From NCBI GenBank assembly GCA_955652195.1, contig CATPBC010000322.1, forward strand, positions 1-5,332: a stretch of DNA of 5,332 bases, given 5' to 3'. Shown here piece by piece: positions 4,839 to 5,332 of this stretch. Source of the DNA: an uncultured Xanthobacteraceae bacterium. Lineage in GTDB: Bacteria; Pseudomonadota; Alphaproteobacteria; Rhizobiales; Xanthobacteraceae. The position numbers were made by a program, and so were the translations under genes. Under the pieces are notes generated by a model that did not search any database, was not told the origin of the DNA, and saw only the letters and a program-made list of their open reading frames with translations. The first letter of the stretch is position 1, and every line of letters starts with the position of its first letter.

Positions 4839-5171
4839 CTATTTGAACCGCTCCGACGGCGGGGCGATCTCGGTGACAAGATCGCGGATGAGATCCTTGT
4901 TCGGCAGCGGCATGAGCGTCATCTCGCGCGGCTCAAGTCGCGCAGTGCACGCATAGACGGTTTCGCCGTCGAGCTCGATCATGCATTCCTTGCAGGCATT
5001 GGCGTTGATGCAGGAAAACCGCATCGCCAGCGACGGATCCTTGTTGATGCGCAGCCAGCGCAGCCCGTCGAGCACCGATTGGCCGGGCTCGAATGGCACT
5101 TCGAAAGTCTCCCAGCGCGCTAGGCCGGCGGGGCTGCCGCGCCGGATTTTCAGTTTTGCGATTGCGCTCAT
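4839..5171 (-). CDS. Stand-alone [2Fe-2S] ferredoxin-like subunit of a fumarate reductase/succinate dehydrogenase-type flavoprotein
   Basis: The 110-residue protein matches only the N-terminal plant-ferredoxin-type domain of SdhB/FrdB. Visible are the beta-hairpin start (KLKIRRG, 6-12), the ETFEVPFEPGQSVLDGLRWL region (21-40) and cluster cysteines C54, C60, C63 and C75, followed by TARL. It ends at residue 110, whereas SdhB/FrdB proteins run to about 230-260 residues with a second domain holding the [4Fe-4S] and [3Fe-4S] clusters; that domain is absent. The first cysteine spacing is C-x5-C-x2-C-x11-C instead of the usual C-x4-C-x2-C-x11-C. The ATG at 5171 is chosen because it starts just before the first strand and overlaps the upstream flavoprotein stop (ATGA); an in-frame upstream start at 5249 would add a Pro/Arg-rich sequence unlike the family. 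It probably shuttles single electrons to or from the flavoprotein. Cytoplasmic; no membrane anchor is seen. Confidence 0.85.
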   Translation of the reverse strand: MSAIAKLKIRRGSPAGLARWETFEVPFEPGQSVLDGLRWLRINKDPSLAMRFSCINANACKECMIELDGETVYACTARLEPREMTLMPLPNKDLIRDLVTEIAPPSERFK

Positions 5172-5332
5172 GACGCCAGCGCCGCGGCCGGCGCGCCGGT
5201 CAACTGCAGCGCGCCGCCAGCAAGGCGCACGCGTTGGTGGCGCCGCCATTGCGGCAGCATTTGCGGAAAATCCTCGCGCTGATGGGCACCGCGGCTTTCG
5301 GTCCGTTGCAGCGCCGATTGCGCGACCGCGCG
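5168..5332 (-). CDS. C-terminus of a FrdA/SdhA-type flavoprotein subunit (partial, 5' end outside window)
   Basis: The frame is open from the right edge and gives the last 54 residues. The segment ALQRTESRGAHQREDFPQ (residues 7-24 of the fragment) contains the E-S-R-G-A-H-x-R-x-D-F-P signature near the C-terminus of succinate dehydrogenase/fumarate reductase flavoproteins, whose conserved Arg helps bind the substrate carboxylate. After it come WRRHQRVRLAGGAL and a short Ala-rich tail. Its TGA overlaps the ATG of the downstream [2Fe-2S] gene, so the two are translationally coupled and probably form one complex. The catalytic head and FAD domain lie beyond the window, so the substrate (fumarate, succinate or another dicarboxylate/enoate) is unknown. 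L-aspartate oxidase or adenylylsulfate reductase are related alternatives, less likely with this partner. Confidence 0.85.
   Translation of the reverse strand, partial: RAVAQSALQRTESRGAHQREDFPQMLPQWRRHQRVRLAGGALQLTGAPAAALAS

Noticed and set aside
4836..5123. 95-codon plus-strand frame opposite the iron-sulfur gene
   Set aside because: The minus strand carries an unmistakable four-cysteine ferredoxin domain; the plus frame is its antisense shadow.
1..5332. CRISPR array, tRNA, rRNA, transposase or phage genes
   Set aside because: No regularly spaced repeats, no tRNA cloverleaf or rRNA motifs, and no transposase or phage protein motifs were seen on either strand.

Overview
The window is GC-rich with strong GC bias at third codon positions and very long antisense shadow frames. 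Together with the protein families present, this suggests a soil or freshwater Alphaproteobacterium, probably of the Hyphomicrobiales (Bradyrhizobium/Rhodopseudomonas-like). That assignment is inference from composition and remembered similarity, not from a marker gene. No rRNA, tRNA, CRISPR array, insertion sequence or phage gene was found.

Layout. Positions 1-859 (minus, running off the left edge) encode an alpha/beta hydrolase of the fluoroacetate/haloacetate dehalogenase type. Positions 913-2439 (minus) encode a UbiD-family prenylated-FMN decarboxylase with every metal and catalytic residue in place. These two genes lie 53 bp apart in the same direction and probably form an operon. A 151-bp divergent control region (2440-2590) follows, with a candidate promoter embedded in a 7-bp inverted repeat. 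It separates ubiD from a rightward single-component FAD monooxygenase (2591-3820). Convergent with the monooxygenase is a small dimeric alpha/beta-barrel protein (3858-4205, minus), whose leader holds an unusual nested set of inverted repeats (4228-4296). Next come two small, ATGA-overlapped rightward genes: an 83-aa basic protein with a TTG start and a 70-aa DUF2283 protein (4348-4808). The right end holds two ATGA-overlapped leftward genes: the C-terminus of a fumarate reductase/succinate dehydrogenase-type flavoprotein (5168-5332, partial) and a stand-alone 110-aa [2Fe-2S] protein (4839-5171).

How it may work together. Decarboxylase, hydroxylase and carboxylate-binding hydrolase around one divergent promoter look like part of a catabolic island for an aromatic or halogenated acid. 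The FAD/[2Fe-2S] pair would be a soluble redox module for the same or a neighbouring pathway. The substrate cannot be read from the sequence. The small DUF2283 pair looks like an inserted, possibly toxin-antitoxin-like cassette with visibly lower GC than its surroundings.

The points most worth following are the altered substrate pocket of the dehalogenase-like enzyme, the truncated [2Fe-2S] subunit with a one-residue-longer cysteine loop, and the nested inverted repeats at 4228-4296.
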